Shown here piece after piece: positions 45,952-54,907 of a stretch of 64,000 nt of DNA. The stretch lies in assembly GCA_015655975.1 (NCBI GenBank), contig DVEP01000035.1:5157-69156 (forward strand), written 5' to 3'. The notes beneath the pieces were generated by a model. That model was given only the letters and a program-made list of their open reading frames with translations, was not told the origin of the DNA and did not search any database. The first letter of the stretch is position 1; each line of letters begins with the position of its first letter. The stretch comes from Eubacterium sp. (GTDB lineage Bacteria; Bacillota; Clostridia; Oscillospirales; Acutalibacteraceae). The position numbers and the translations under genes were made by a program.

Positions 45952-47406
45952 ATGAGTTTTAACAAAGACGAAAACGGCGGATTTCCAAACAATGAAAATC
46001 AAAACACGCAGTACACACCGCCTCAGCAGTCTCCTGTGAACAACAACGGCGAATATCATTATGTTCCACCTCAAAACACTCAAAACCAACAAAGTTACAC
46101 GACAAACAACACAAGTCAGCAAAATCAGTACTATCAACCCGAATACAATCAAAACAACAATTTTGAAAATAACCCCGTAAAGAAAAAAGGCAAAAAAAGT
46201 AAAACCGTATGGGCTATTGTAATTGTTGCCGTTGTTTGTGTTGCAGTTGCAGTTTTCGGCATTCTCTACGGTGTAAAAAACTCCAAAAACACCGACGGTA
46301 CAAGTACAACCGAATATTCAGGAGGCGCAACAGTTCAGTCAAGCGACAGTTCTCCGACAGAAGATGAAAACGGCAATCTTACAACCGTAGGCGTTGTAAA
46401 AAAAGTTCTCGGCTCATGCGTAGGAATTACCGTTTACAGCGACCAAACACAAGCCGGTGATTTTTACAACTACTTCTATTCAAACGGTCAAAACAACAAC
46501 AATTCAAATCCTGCTAAGTCAGGCGAAGGTTCAGGCGTTTTGATGTATGAAGACAAAGAAAAAGGGTTAACATATATTTTAACCTGCGCCCATGTAATTT
46601 CAGGCGGAACGAAGTTCACAGTTACTACAGCTGACGGCAAAGAATACAACGCAAGTCTTGTAGGCTACGACAACCAAACAGACATCGGCGTTCTCTCAAT
46701 TTCAGCAACAGGTTTGAGTATTGCCGAGTTCGGCAACTCGGAAGATATTGATATAGGCGAAGATTGTATAGCAATCGGTAATCCTGGCGGACTTGAGTTT
46801 TCAAACAGCGTTACAAAGGGTATAGTTTCGGGTCTTAACCGTCCTGTTGAAAGTTCAATAGGCTACGACAACAAGTGTATTCAGGTTGACGCTGCAATCA
46901 ACCCCGGTAACAGTGGCGGCGCATTATTCAATATGCAGGGTCAGGTTATCGGAATTAACTCATCTAAAATTGCCGCTACTGACTACGAAGGTATCGGTTT
47001 TGCAATTCCGAGCAATACTGCTATAGACAATGCAAACTCAATCATTAAAAACGGCTATGTTGCAGGCAGAGCTCAAATAGGCATCAAATATGCGCCTGTT
47101 TCACAGTTCAGCAACGCAAACGCAATCATTTCAGAACTTGAAAAAGAAGGCTATAAAGACGCAGAGGGCGCTATTGTAGTCAGCAGTGTCAACGAAGATT
47201 CCGACTTAGCAAGTAAAGATGTTAAACAGTATGATATTATCGTTTCAGTTGACGATAAAGTCTTGACTTCTACCGACATTTTAACCTCAACACTTGCAGA
47301 CAAAAAGCCGGGAGATACAGTAGAACTGACTTTGGCAAGAGCGGAAAACAACAAACTTAAAATTTTTAAAGTTTCCTGTAAACTCGGAGAATCAAAAGGA
47401 AACTGA
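45952..47406 (+). CDS. htrA: HtrA-like membrane-anchored serine protease with PDZ domain
   Basis: The 484-residue protein has an Asn/Gln-rich cytoplasmic tail (about 1-75), a transmembrane helix (about 85-106) and an S1C trypsin-like domain with the triad His214 (TCAHVI), Asp244 (NQTDIGVLSI) and Ser321 (NPGNSGGALF). The C-terminus (about 375-475) is a PDZ domain. HtrA/DegP proteases degrade or refold damaged exported proteins. It sits 18 bases behind the histidine kinase gene, in one operon with the regulator pair. Confidence 0.92.
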   Translation: MSFNKDENGGFPNNENQNTQYTPPQQSPVNNNGEYHYVPPQNTQNQQSYTTNNTSQQNQYYQPEYNQNNNFENNPVKKKGKKSKTVWAIVIVAVVCVAVAVFGILYGVKNSKNTDGTSTTEYSGGATVQSSDSSPTEDENGNLTTVGVVKKVLGSCVGITVYSDQTQAGDFYNYFYSNGQNNNNSNPAKSGEGSGVLMYEDKEKGLTYILTCAHVISGGTKFTVTTADGKEYNASLVGYDNQTDIGVLSISATGLSIAEFGNSEDIDIGEDCIAIGNPGGLEFSNSVTKGIVSGLNRPVESSIGYDNKCIQVDAAINPGNSGGALFNMQGQVIGINSSKIAATDYEGIGFAIPSNTAIDNANSIIKNGYVAGRAQIGIKYAPVSQFSNANAIISELEKEGYKDAEGAIVVSSVNEDSDLASKDVKQYDIIVSVDDKVLTSTDILTSTLADKKPGDTVELTLARAENNKLKIFKVSCKLGESKGN

Positions 47407-47432
47407 TAAAACAAATTAAACTATACTAATCT

Positions 47433-47476
47433 AAAAAAACCGTCGTTGAGCAAAATGCAATACGGCGGTTTTGTTT
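47433..47476 (+). terminator. Terminator of the regulator-kinase-htrA operon
   Basis: The stem AAACCGTCG/CGGCGGTTT (with a G-U pair) and additional inner pairing is followed by TTTTGTTTA about 30 bases after the htrA stop. Confidence 0.6.
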
Positions 47477-47537
47477 AGTTGATTATTTGAAAATACTGTG
47501 ATATATTTATTTTAAGTATTATACATAGGAGGATATT

Positions 47538-48140
47538 ATGACAACACGAGAAAGAATGCAGAACGGGTATCTCTATGACCCGGGAGAAAGTGATATACTC
47601 GAAGAACAACAGGAGTGCTTGGAAAAGTTGTACGACTTCAACGCTACAAGACCGAGTGAAATGAAAAAACGAGAAGAAATGTTAAAGGATATGTTTGCAG
47701 AAATAGGAGAAAACTGCTATATAGAACCGCCTTTTCACGCAAACTTCGGCGGAAAGCATGTTCATTTCGGAGATTGGGTATATGCCAACTTCAATCTCAC
47801 TTTAGTTGACGACTCAGATATTTTTGTCGGAAACAATGTTATGTTCGCGCCAAATGTCATTGTCGCAACTGCAGGACACCCCATTTTACCCGAACTTCGT
47901 GAAAAAGGAATACAGTTCAATATTCCCGTACACATAGGCAACAATGTTTGGATAGGTGCAGGAAGCGTAATTTTGCCGGGGGTAACTATCGGCGACAACA
48001 CCGTAATAGGCGCAGGCAGTGTTGTAACAAAAGATATTCCATCTGACTCCGTCGCTTACGGCAACCCTTGCAAAGTTGTGCGTGAAATAGGCGAAAAAGA
48101 CAAATTGTATTACTTTAAAAACAGAAAAGTAGATATGTAA
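47538..48140 (+). CDS. Maltose/galactoside O-acetyltransferase-type hexapeptide acetyltransferase
   Basis: The 200-residue left-handed beta-helix enzyme starts with the Mac domain (TTRERMQNGYLYDPGESDIL) and continues in hexapeptide repeats. It carries the LacA-type motif FVGNNVMFAPNVIVATAGHPI with the catalytic histidine, and VIGAGSVVTKDIP near the end. Members transfer acetyl from acetyl-CoA to the 6-OH of sugars. ATG follows GGAGG. The S4-domain gene begins two bases after its stop. Confidence 0.88.
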   Translation: MTTRERMQNGYLYDPGESDILEEQQECLEKLYDFNATRPSEMKKREEMLKDMFAEIGENCYIEPPFHANFGGKHVHFGDWVYANFNLTLVDDSDIFVGNNVMFAPNVIVATAGHPILPELREKGIQFNIPVHIGNNVWIGAGSVILPGVTIGDNTVIGAGSVVTKDIPSDSVAYGNPCKVVREIGEKDKLYYFKNRKVDM

Positions 48141-48142
48141 AA

Positions 48143-48889
48143 ATGCAAAACAACTCAAATTTAACCTGCAAAAGATTTTCGGAACTGTCAAACAGAGCGT
48201 ACAGTAAAAACTATGCCGTGTTTTCTGACTTTTTAAATATAGACGAGCAGAGCGAACTTTTAAATACAAAACTTGTATCGAACTTTTTTCTTTTCGGCGG
48301 TTTTGAAACGGCTGAAAGAAAAATAGCCTGCTTTTACAACGATTTCAAGCCTGAATTGAGCGATTTCCCGCTTGAATGTATTAAAATCTCCCCTGCCAAC
48401 AGTAAGTTTGCAGACAAACTTACACACAGAGATTTTCTAGGTTCTGTCATCGGTTTGGGAATAAAAAGAGAAACTTTGGGCGATATTACAGTAAACGAAA
48501 ACTGTGGCTATATCTTCTGTCTTGACACAATATCGGGCTTTATTGTCGAAAATTTAAAAAAAGTCAAACACACAACGGTTACTTGCGAAAAAATATACAA
48601 TTTGCCCGAAAATGTTGTTTCAAAGCCTGTACCTGAAAGTATCATTGTGCCGTCTCTCAGAATTGACGCCGTATGTGCAGGAGTTTATAAATTTTCACGA
48701 AGCAACGCAAAAACTCTTTTTGAGCAAAATAAAATTTTCGTAAACAGTAAAATCTGTCAAAACAGTTCCTATATTTTAAAGGAAAATGACCTGATTTCCG
48801 TCAGAGGTTTCGGCAGATTTATATATTCAAGAACAGTTAAAGAAACAAAAAAGTCAAGACTTGTGATTGATATTGAAAACTTTAAATGA
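48143..48889 (+). CDS. YlmH-like S4-domain RNA-binding protein
   Basis: The 248-residue protein corresponds to the YlmH family. The N-terminal domain contains FGGFETAERKIACF and RDFLGSVIGLGIKRETLGDI. The C-terminal S4 domain (SLRIDAVCAGVYKFSRSNAKTLFEQNKIFVN) binds RNA. YlmH homologues have been linked to cell division loci and, more recently, to rescue of stalled ribosomes; here the gene is away from the division cluster. It is probably co-transcribed with the acetyltransferase. Confidence 0.85.
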   Translation: MQNNSNLTCKRFSELSNRAYSKNYAVFSDFLNIDEQSELLNTKLVSNFFLFGGFETAERKIACFYNDFKPELSDFPLECIKISPANSKFADKLTHRDFLGSVIGLGIKRETLGDITVNENCGYIFCLDTISGFIVENLKKVKHTTVTCEKIYNLPENVVSKPVPESIIVPSLRIDAVCAGVYKFSRSNAKTLFEQNKIFVNSKICQNSSYILKENDLISVRGFGRFIYSRTVKETKKSRLVIDIENFK

Positions 48890-48951
48890 TAAAATTTTTC
48901 GCCAAACATTTTTAATATAATCAATCAGTACAATCAAAATGAGGTGATTTT

Positions 48952-49368
48952 ATGAAAAAAATTATTTTAATTTCATTTGCGCTGATTTTTGCATTTTCAC
49001 TTTTTTACGGTTGTTCAAAATCAAGCACAGACAAAGATTTAAAAAATCAAAGCAACAGTTTGGCTTATCAAAAAATTTCATCAAAAGAAGCGAAAAATTT
49101 AATGGATACAGAAAAAGACTATGTCATTTTAGATGTTCGCACTAAAGAGGAATTTGATGAAAAACACATACCGAACGCTGTGCTCATCCCCGACACTGAA
49201 ATTGAGCAAAAAGCAGAGTCCGTGTTAAAAGACAAGGACCGACTTATTTTAGTCTATTGCAGGACAGGCAGACGCAGTGCTTTGGCAGCAAAGCAACTTG
49301 TTGAACTCGGCTATACAAATGTAAAAGACTTCAGCGGAATCGTCGATTGGCAGTATGAAACAGAATAA
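48952..49368 (+). CDS. Rhodanese-like lipoprotein
   Basis: The 138-residue protein has a lipoprotein signal peptide (ISFALIFAFSLFYGC, lipid attachment at about Cys21) and a single rhodanese domain (DYVILDVRTKEEFDEKHIPNA) with the active-site Cys in LVYCRTGRRS. It would be tethered outside the cytoplasmic membrane and could transfer sulfur or handle a small anion. ATG follows GAGGTG. Confidence 0.9.
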   Translation: MKKIILISFALIFAFSLFYGCSKSSTDKDLKNQSNSLAYQKISSKEAKNLMDTEKDYVILDVRTKEEFDEKHIPNAVLIPDTEIEQKAESVLKDKDRLILVYCRTGRRSALAAKQLVELGYTNVKDFSGIVDWQYETE

Positions 49369-49370
49369 TA

Positions 49371-49419
49371 ATAAACAAAGGTCCTCTCAACGATAAATGT
49401 TGAGAGGACCTTTGTTTAT
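49371..49419. terminator. Strong bidirectional terminator with a 21-bp perfect stem
   Basis: Positions 49371-49391 pair perfectly with 49399-49419 around a seven-base loop; the core is AGGTCCTCTCAAC/GTTGAGAGGACCT, flanked by A/T pairs. It ends the rhodanese gene on one side and can end the GDPD gene on the other. Confidence 0.88.
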
Positions 49420-49504
49420 GCAAAATTTACTGCACTTGTGACTTATGCAATTGTTTCTACAAAAACTAAAGAGTAGTTTTCAGGACTTGAAAACAATTTT
49501 TTCA

Positions 49505-50377
49505 TCAGTATGTTAAACAGTTTGTGGTAATGGTTGTTACGCCCCATGAAATGAGTCTGTTCATTGTTTCTTCATCGTCAATCGTCCACGCGCCGAGTGC
49601 CAAGCCCTCGTCAGCGCACTTTTGCACAATTTCTTTTGTATTTTCTTCTCTGTTGCCGTCGAAGTCTATTCCTGCGTTTTTGCCCAGAGTTTTTGCCTCT
49701 GCTATTTTCTCGTCATCAATTTCTTTGACAAGGTACCAAAGCGGACAAACATCTGTAAGTTCAAGAATTTTCTGCAAATTTTCAAGGTGGAAAGAGATGA
49801 AATATGTTTCGCTTTCAAGACCTTTTTCTTTTACAGCGTTTACAATTTCATCGTAGTGTTCCGTGTTGTTCTTGCCTTTTAGTTCGATAATAGGCTTCAT
49901 ATTGTATTTTTTGCAAATTTCCAAATATTCATCAAGCGTGGTTAATTTTAAATCGGGATACTTGTCGATATTTGAACCGGCATCAACGGTAAATTCCTGC
50001 AATTCTTCAAATGTTTTTTTCTCGATAAATGCGCTTTTATCCATCATTCTGTATGTGTGAATATCATGAGTTATGACCCAAACGCCGTCAAGAGTTCTGT
50101 AAACATCGCACTCTGCACCCCAAAACTTAGCTTTACCTGCCTCTTCAAATGCAGGAGCTGAGTTTTCAGGCGCCATTGCACTGAAACCACGGTGCGCAAT
50201 CAAATTTATATCATTTTGAGTTTCACTTATAGATGTGATTTCATACTCCTTCGGTTTACAATACAGATGAAGCGCAACACTTCCGCCCACTATCGCAACT
50301 ATGAGCAAAAATGCGATGACAGACGCTATAACGATTGCTGCTATTTTACCCTTTGAAAGTTTTTTCTTCTCGGACAT
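49505..50377 (-). CDS. Membrane-anchored glycerophosphodiester phosphodiesterase
   Basis: The 290-residue protein has one N-terminal transmembrane helix (about 12-36) followed by a GDPD TIM barrel: IAHRGFSAMAPENS with the catalytic His, WGAECDVYRTLDG and ITHDIHTYRM with the metal-binding Glu/Asp and the second His, and PIIELKGK. It hydrolyses glycerophosphodiesters, releasing glycerol-3-phosphate, on the outer face of the membrane. It is a single gene with GGAGG at the start. Confidence 0.9.
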   Translation of the reverse strand: MSEKKKLSKGKIAAIVIASVIAFLLIVAIVGGSVALHLYCKPKEYEITSISETQNDINLIAHRGFSAMAPENSAPAFEEAGKAKFWGAECDVYRTLDGVWVITHDIHTYRMMDKSAFIEKKTFEELQEFTVDAGSNIDKYPDLKLTTLDEYLEICKKYNMKPIIELKGKNNTEHYDEIVNAVKEKGLESETYFISFHLENLQKILELTDVCPLWYLVKEIDDEKIAEAKTLGKNAGIDFDGNREENTKEIVQKCADEGLALGAWTIDDEETMNRLISWGVTTITTNCLTY

Positions 50378-50486
50378 ATTAAAACCTCCTTTTAAATATC
50401 TGCAATAAAAAGTTTTAAATTATAAAAAATAACTAAAATTTCAAGCAGAATATTGCAATATTATATTTAATTTTAATATATCACAT

Positions 50487-52316
50487 TCACAATTCAAATT
50501 CAACATTATATTCCTTAATAAAATAATAAATTTGAATAATATAGGCAAGGATTTGAGGACCTTTCATAAGTTGACCGTACCACGGTTCCTTTATGCAGTC
50601 GGGGTTTTCCATCAAAGAATTTACTGTTTCAATATTTATCATATCGAACAACACAGAAGACTTATCCTGCAAAATTTCTTTTGTCATATCACAAACAGTA
50701 TTGAAGAAAATAGGATTGTGCGTTTTGGGGTACGGACTTTTTTTGCGCCAAGCAATATCGTACGGCAATTCGTTTTCAAAAGCCTTTCTGACTATTCCCT
50801 TTTCTCTCGTGTACAGCGACTTAAACTCCCAAGGCATATTGTACGCATACTCTACAAGACGAGTATCACAAAACGGCACGCGTATTTCCAGAGAACTTTC
50901 CATACTCATAGTATCTTTTCGCATAAGAAGCGTTTGCATAAACCAATTCAAGTTCAGCATAAACATCTCTCTCATTCGTCTGTCAAGAGAAGTATCGGTG
51001 TCGAGAAAATCTGTTTCATTTACTGTTTGCAGATATTTTTCATGCACATATTCCTCTGTATTTGTCAAAACTCCTTTTTTTAGAATTTTCTGACGCACAT
51101 TTGTACTTCTTGACCACGGAAAAGTTTCTTCAAACAGAATATCTTTGTTATGATACCACGGATACCCTCCGAATATCTCGTCTGCACACTCTCCCGACAG
51201 ACAAACTTTGTAGTCTTTTTTGACTTCTTTGCAGAAAAGCAAAAGACTTGAGTCAACATCGGCAAAAGCAGGGTATCCTTTCGCAACAGCGCTGTCAATC
51301 AAAGCTTTCGCCACGCTTTTGTTGTCGAGAACTATATTTTTGTGGTTTGAGCCTATATTGTCTGATATTAAATCAATAAAATCGGAGTCCTTGTTTGGTT
51401 GAAAACTGCTTTTTTGAAAATATTTATCATTTTCAGCGTAGTCAACGGAGTATGTCGATAGAGTTTTGCCCTGCTTTTTCAACTCATCACTCATCACTTT
51501 GCAAATGATTGACGAATCAAGACCGCCTGACAAAAATGCGCAAAGGTCAACATCACTGACCATTTGTCTTTTTATTGAGTCTCTGACAAGAAAATGTGTG
51601 TGTTCTATTGTGTCGCTCAAATCTTCGCCGTGTGGCTTTGCTTTTAAAGACCAATATTTTTTTATTGTAAGTTCGTTGTTTTTAAACTTCAAAAAGTGAG
51701 ACGGTTTTAATTGACGAATATTTTTGAACACCGTTTTATCAGGAGAAAAAGCAGGCCCGAGCATAAACATTTCCATAAGCCCCGTTTCATCTACAACAGG
51801 CTTGATTTGAGGGAATTTTAAAAGCGACGGCACACGGCTTGCAAAAGCAAAAGTATCGTCGGAAAAATAGTAGTAAAACGGCTTTACTCCCATTTTGTCA
51901 CGCACTGCGTAAAGTTCATTTTCTTCTTTATCGTAAATTGCAAACGCGAAAATTCCGTTGAGTTTTTCAAACGATTTTTCTTTCCACACTGCAAACGACT
52001 TTAAAACAACTTCGGTGTCGCTGTGAGTGTCAAAGTTTTCCCCGAGCGCCGTAAGTTCCTTTCTCAGTTCTTCCGTGTTGTATATTTCTCCGTTGTAAGT
52101 AATGACATATTTACCGAAGTGCATTGGCTGTTTACCGTTTTCAATATCAACTATTGCAAGACGGCGGTGAAGCAATGCCGTGTTTTCGGTAATGTACTCT
52201 CCGTGTTCGTCAGGACCGCGCATTTTCAAAGTTTCGCTTACCTGCTCCAATATATTTCTTTGGCTTTCATCTTTCAAATTAATGCTTGAATTGAGTATTC
52301 CCGCAATTCCGCACAT
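50487..52316 (-). CDS. asnB: Glutamine-hydrolysing asparagine synthetase
   Basis: About 609 residues. ATG at 52316 is chosen so that Cys2 (MCGIAG) becomes the N-terminal glutaminase nucleophile. The class II amidotransferase domain (about 1-210) is followed by the ATP-pyrophosphatase domain with SGGLDSSI and LSGECADEIFGGYPW. It makes asparagine from aspartate, glutamine and ATP. It lies 78 bases behind rfbB, after a terminator. Confidence 0.93.
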   Translation of the reverse strand: MCGIAGILNSSINLKDESQRNILEQVSETLKMRGPDEHGEYITENTALLHRRLAIVDIENGKQPMHFGKYVITYNGEIYNTEELRKELTALGENFDTHSDTEVVLKSFAVWKEKSFEKLNGIFAFAIYDKEENELYAVRDKMGVKPFYYYFSDDTFAFASRVPSLLKFPQIKPVVDETGLMEMFMLGPAFSPDKTVFKNIRQLKPSHFLKFKNNELTIKKYWSLKAKPHGEDLSDTIEHTHFLVRDSIKRQMVSDVDLCAFLSGGLDSSIICKVMSDELKKQGKTLSTYSVDYAENDKYFQKSSFQPNKDSDFIDLISDNIGSNHKNIVLDNKSVAKALIDSAVAKGYPAFADVDSSLLLFCKEVKKDYKVCLSGECADEIFGGYPWYHNKDILFEETFPWSRSTNVRQKILKKGVLTNTEEYVHEKYLQTVNETDFLDTDTSLDRRMREMFMLNLNWFMQTLLMRKDTMSMESSLEIRVPFCDTRLVEYAYNMPWEFKSLYTREKGIVRKAFENELPYDIAWRKKSPYPKTHNPIFFNTVCDMTKEILQDKSSVLFDMINIETVNSLMENPDCIKEPWYGQLMKGPQILAYIIQIYYFIKEYNVEFEL

Positions 52317-52369
52317 AAATATCACCTCTGTATAGTTTATGCAGCAAAATCAAAATGTTACTAACTGAA

Positions 52370-52396
52370 AAAGTACGACAAATTTTGCCGTACTTT
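52370..52396 (-). terminator. Terminator overlapping the end of rfbB
   Basis: The stem AAAGTACG/CGTACTTT, with inner CAAA/TTTG pairing, is followed by TTC on the minus strand. It overlaps the rfbB stop codon by two bases and would separate rfbB from asnB. Confidence 0.6.
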
Positions 52397-53417
52397 AAAA
52401 TCTGCTGCCGTATATTTTATTGAAGTAATTTTCATATTCTTTCGTAACAATACTGTATGTCCATTTTTCATTTTGAATATACCATTCAATAGTTTTTTCA
52501 AGCCCGTCGGAAAAATCTGTTTCGGCACGCCAGCCTAATTCCTGTTGTATCTTGCTTGAATTTACGGCATATCTAAGGTCGTGTCCCGGTCTGTCTTTAA
52601 CAAATGAAATAAGACTTTTCGGCTTTTTTAGTTTTTCTAAAACAGTGCTTACAATTTCTAAATTTGACCTTTCGTTGTTGGCGCCGATATTGTATATTTC
52701 TCCTGCTCTGCCTGACCTGATGATTTTGTCAATTGCATTGCAATGGTCTTCTGCAAATATCCAGTCGCGCACATTTTCGCCTTTGCTGTATATCGGAATT
52801 TGCTCGTTACTCATTGCTCGCATAATAATCAAAGGAATTAGTTTTTCAGGAAATTGATACGGACCGTAATTGTTTGAACAACGGCTGACGGATACAGGCA
52901 AGCCAAATGTTTTGTGATACGACATTACAAGTAAATCGGCAGACGCTTTTGACGCCGAATACGGACTTGACGCGCAAAGAGGAGTCTCTTCCGTGAACAA
53001 AAGGTCTTTTCTGTCAAGCGGAAGTTCTCCGTAAACTTCGTCCGTTGAAATTTGATGAAATCGTTTTATGCCGTACTTTTTACACGCTTCAAGCAAAATC
53101 TGAGTACCGATAACATTTGTTTTAAAAAACAATGTCGGCTCGCTGATACTTCTGTCAACATGACTTTCTGCCGCAAAATTTACGACAATGTCGATTTTCT
53201 CGCTTTCAAAAATATTTTCAACACATTTTTCGTCGCAAATATCTCCCCTGTAAAACTCGAAGTTTTTGTTTTTTAAAGCATTTTCAAGGGTAGATAAATT
53301 CCCTGCGTATGTCAATTTGTCCAAACATATAATTTTGTCTTTTCTGTGATTTTCAAGTTCGTAGTATATAAAATTTGAGCCGATAAATCCTGCTCCGCCT
53401 GTTACAAGTATGTTCAT
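52395..53417 (-). CDS. rfbB: dTDP-glucose 4,6-dehydratase
   Basis: About 340 residues, starting at ATG 53417 behind AAGGTG (the open frame upstream has no ribosome-binding site). It has the Rossmann motif TGGAGFIGSN, NFAAESHVDRSI, STDEVYGELP and the catalytic YSASKAS. It makes dTDP-4-keto-6-deoxyglucose for rhamnose or other deoxysugars of the cell envelope. The partner genes rfbA, rfbC and rfbD are not in the window, so it is isolated. Confidence 0.93.
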   Translation of the reverse strand: MNILVTGGAGFIGSNFIYYELENHRKDKIICLDKLTYAGNLSTLENALKNKNFEFYRGDICDEKCVENIFESEKIDIVVNFAAESHVDRSISEPTLFFKTNVIGTQILLEACKKYGIKRFHQISTDEVYGELPLDRKDLLFTEETPLCASSPYSASKASADLLVMSYHKTFGLPVSVSRCSNNYGPYQFPEKLIPLIIMRAMSNEQIPIYSKGENVRDWIFAEDHCNAIDKIIRSGRAGEIYNIGANNERSNLEIVSTVLEKLKKPKSLISFVKDRPGHDLRYAVNSSKIQQELGWRAETDFSDGLEKTIEWYIQNEKWTYSIVTKEYENYFNKIYGSRF

Positions 53418-53502
53418 AAAAGCACCTTTATATTTCTGTATTACTGAAATTATATCACTCAAACATTTTTTATTCAATATTTAAGGATTGTAAAGCAAAA
53501 AA

Positions 53503-53533
53503 TTAAAGCCGGAACGCAAAGTTCCGACTTTAA
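53503..53533 (-). terminator. Terminator of the SASP gene
   Basis: The stem TTAAAG-CGGAAC/GTTCCG-CTTTAA (one mismatch) is followed on the minus strand by TTTTTTG, about 50 bases after the SASP stop. Confidence 0.8.
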
Positions 53534-53579
53534 GCAGAATTTTAGTTTTCTGCATTTTCAATAAAAATCACATTTTGGC

Positions 53580-53771
53580 TTATTTCATTGATTCTTCGTA
53601 GGCCTTAATCATTTTCTTAACCATCTGACCGCCGACAGAACCGGCTTGTTTAGATGTGAGGTCGCCGTTGTAACCTTGTTTAAGGTTTACGCCGACTTCC
53701 TGAGCAGCTTCCATCTTAAATCTGTTGAGAGCTTCTTTAGCCTCCGGAACTACGCTTTTGTTACTTGCCAT
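53580..53771 (-). CDS. Alpha/beta-type small acid-soluble spore protein
   Basis: This 63-residue protein (MASNKSVVPEAKEALNRF... GYNGDLTSKQAGSVGGQMVKKMI) is a typical SASP. It coats spore DNA in A-form-like complexes and protects it against UV and heat; germination protease GPR cuts in the FKMEAAQEVGV region. ATG at 53771 is used because AAGGAG precedes it. A sigma-G-like promoter lies upstream. Confidence 0.95.
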   Translation of the reverse strand: MASNKSVVPEAKEALNRFKMEAAQEVGVNLKQGYNGDLTSKQAGSVGGQMVKKMIKAYEESMK

Positions 53772-53810
53772 TGTGAACACTCCTTTTCATTTCTTTTTGC
53801 GTTTGCAAAA

Positions 53811-53838
53811 GTATTGTTTGTTGAAATACGCAAAATAC
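53811..53838 (-). promoter_or_regulatory. Possible sigma-G promoter of the SASP gene
   Basis: On the minus strand GTATT (53838-53834) and CAATACTTT (from 53816) are separated by 17 bases. This approximates the forespore sigma-G pattern expected for SASP genes. The match is incomplete. Confidence 0.35.
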
Positions 53839-54089
53839 AAATGAAAAATTTTGACAATAAAAAAGCAGAAATTGTAAATGTATCAACACCGTTTTTTATC
53901 AGTTTCTAAGTATTTAAAAATTAATCTGTTGAATATATCAATAATTATAAATTCATAAAATTCGTATATTACTTTATCATCGAAAGTAAACGATACAGTG
54001 TACATAAAACAGGACGCTGTTTTTATTTTTGTTGAAATAAAAACATCAGTATGATATGCTCAAATCAGAATATGAAAGGAGTTGGTCAT
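53839..54089 (+). promoter_or_regulatory. AT-rich intergenic region with promoter for the CRISPR-adjacent gene
   Basis: This stretch holds a short hairpin AAAACAG/CTGTTTT with a T-rich tail (54007-54030) and a possible promoter TTGAAA (54032-54037), 17 bases, TATGCT (54055-54060). A start of transcription near 54067 would exclude the ATG at 54051 and support the TTG start at 54090. Nothing else is recognised. Confidence 0.4.
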
Positions 54090-54785
54090 TTGTCATACTA
54101 TATAAACAAAAACAGTGGAATTATTCACAAAAATACTTGTTCATATTCAAAAAGAACGCTTGAAAATAATTCTTTATATGTAACTTCTGTTTTCGACGAG
54201 TTAAACAACGGACACCGTTTTTGTAAATGCTGTTGTAAAAACAATATTATTGAAAATTTCACGGAATTGATGAAAGAAAATAATATTGTATATCAGTTGA
54301 GTGATGACGGCAGTACAGAAATAGAAACTCCTGTAAGTAAATGGAAAATAGTATATTATGGAGATAAACCTGTTCTGTATCATAAAAATGACTACTATAT
54401 CCAAAGTACAGTTTCTAAAATTGAAGGCTATCATTATCAAACAAATAAATTAAAAAATATTCACAGTATATTAAACTATATTATTTGCCACGATGATTAC
54501 AGAAAAACGCACAACATTAACTATGATTCTGTAAAAACAGGAAGATTCAGTGTGAATATCGACCCTTATATTTTAAGGCATATTAAAGCACCTTTTCCAA
54601 AAAGCGAACGAGTTAAACGATTGGAAAGTTACAGAAAAGAAAATCCAAATCCCCAAAATTTCAGCAAAAACAGTAAAAAAGGTAAAAAGAAACATTTAAA
54701 ACAAAAGCGTAATGCAATAAAACTTGCAAACAATAACAACTTTGAAAGAGTCGCTTTTCTTCTTGATTTGATTGCCGTAAAATAA
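54090..54785 (+). CDS. Zinc-finger-like protein of unknown function beside the CRISPR array
   Basis: 231 residues from TTG 54090, which is eight bases behind AAAGGAG. The N-terminus (YYINKNSGIIHKNTCSYSK ... GHRFCKCC) has the pattern His-X3-Cys ... Gly-His-Arg-Phe-Cys-X-Cys-Cys. This resembles the small Ada-type metal-binding domains whose pattern is FHxxxC...Gyrpckxc. The middle (about 60-170) is not recognised. The C-terminus is strongly basic (KNSKKGKKKHLKQKR), suggesting nucleic acid binding. It is transcribed toward the array and lies at its older end, but no known cas gene looks like this. A link to CRISPR is only positional. Confidence 0.6.
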   Translation: MSYYINKNSGIIHKNTCSYSKRTLENNSLYVTSVFDELNNGHRFCKCCCKNNIIENFTELMKENNIVYQLSDDGSTEIETPVSKWKIVYYGDKPVLYHKNDYYIQSTVSKIEGYHYQTNKLKNIHSILNYIICHDDYRKTHNINYDSVKTGRFSVNIDPYILRHIKAPFPKSERVKRLESYRKENPNPQNFSKNSKKGKKKHLKQKRNAIKLANNNNFERVAFLLDLIAVK

Positions 54786-54841
54786 TGAATTTCATAAAAT
54801 AGCTTGCCGTCTGCATATTTAAAATCTGCACCAAAAGTTTG

Positions 54842-54877
54842 TTTTTGCTTTATAAATTATTTTTAATATGGCATAAT
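54842..54877 (+). repeat. Decayed CRISPR repeat (R0)
   Basis: This 36-base stretch matches the array repeat at 24 of 36 positions, and 30 bases lie between it and R1, exactly one spacer length. Positions 14-36, containing the embedded promoter, match at 19 of 23 positions, ending ATGGCATAAT versus ATGGTATAAT. Positions 1-13 match at only 5. It is therefore a degenerated first repeat rather than chance similarity. Confidence 0.7.
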
Positions 54878-54907
54878 TATCCGTTTTAATTTTAATATTG
54901 TTAATAG

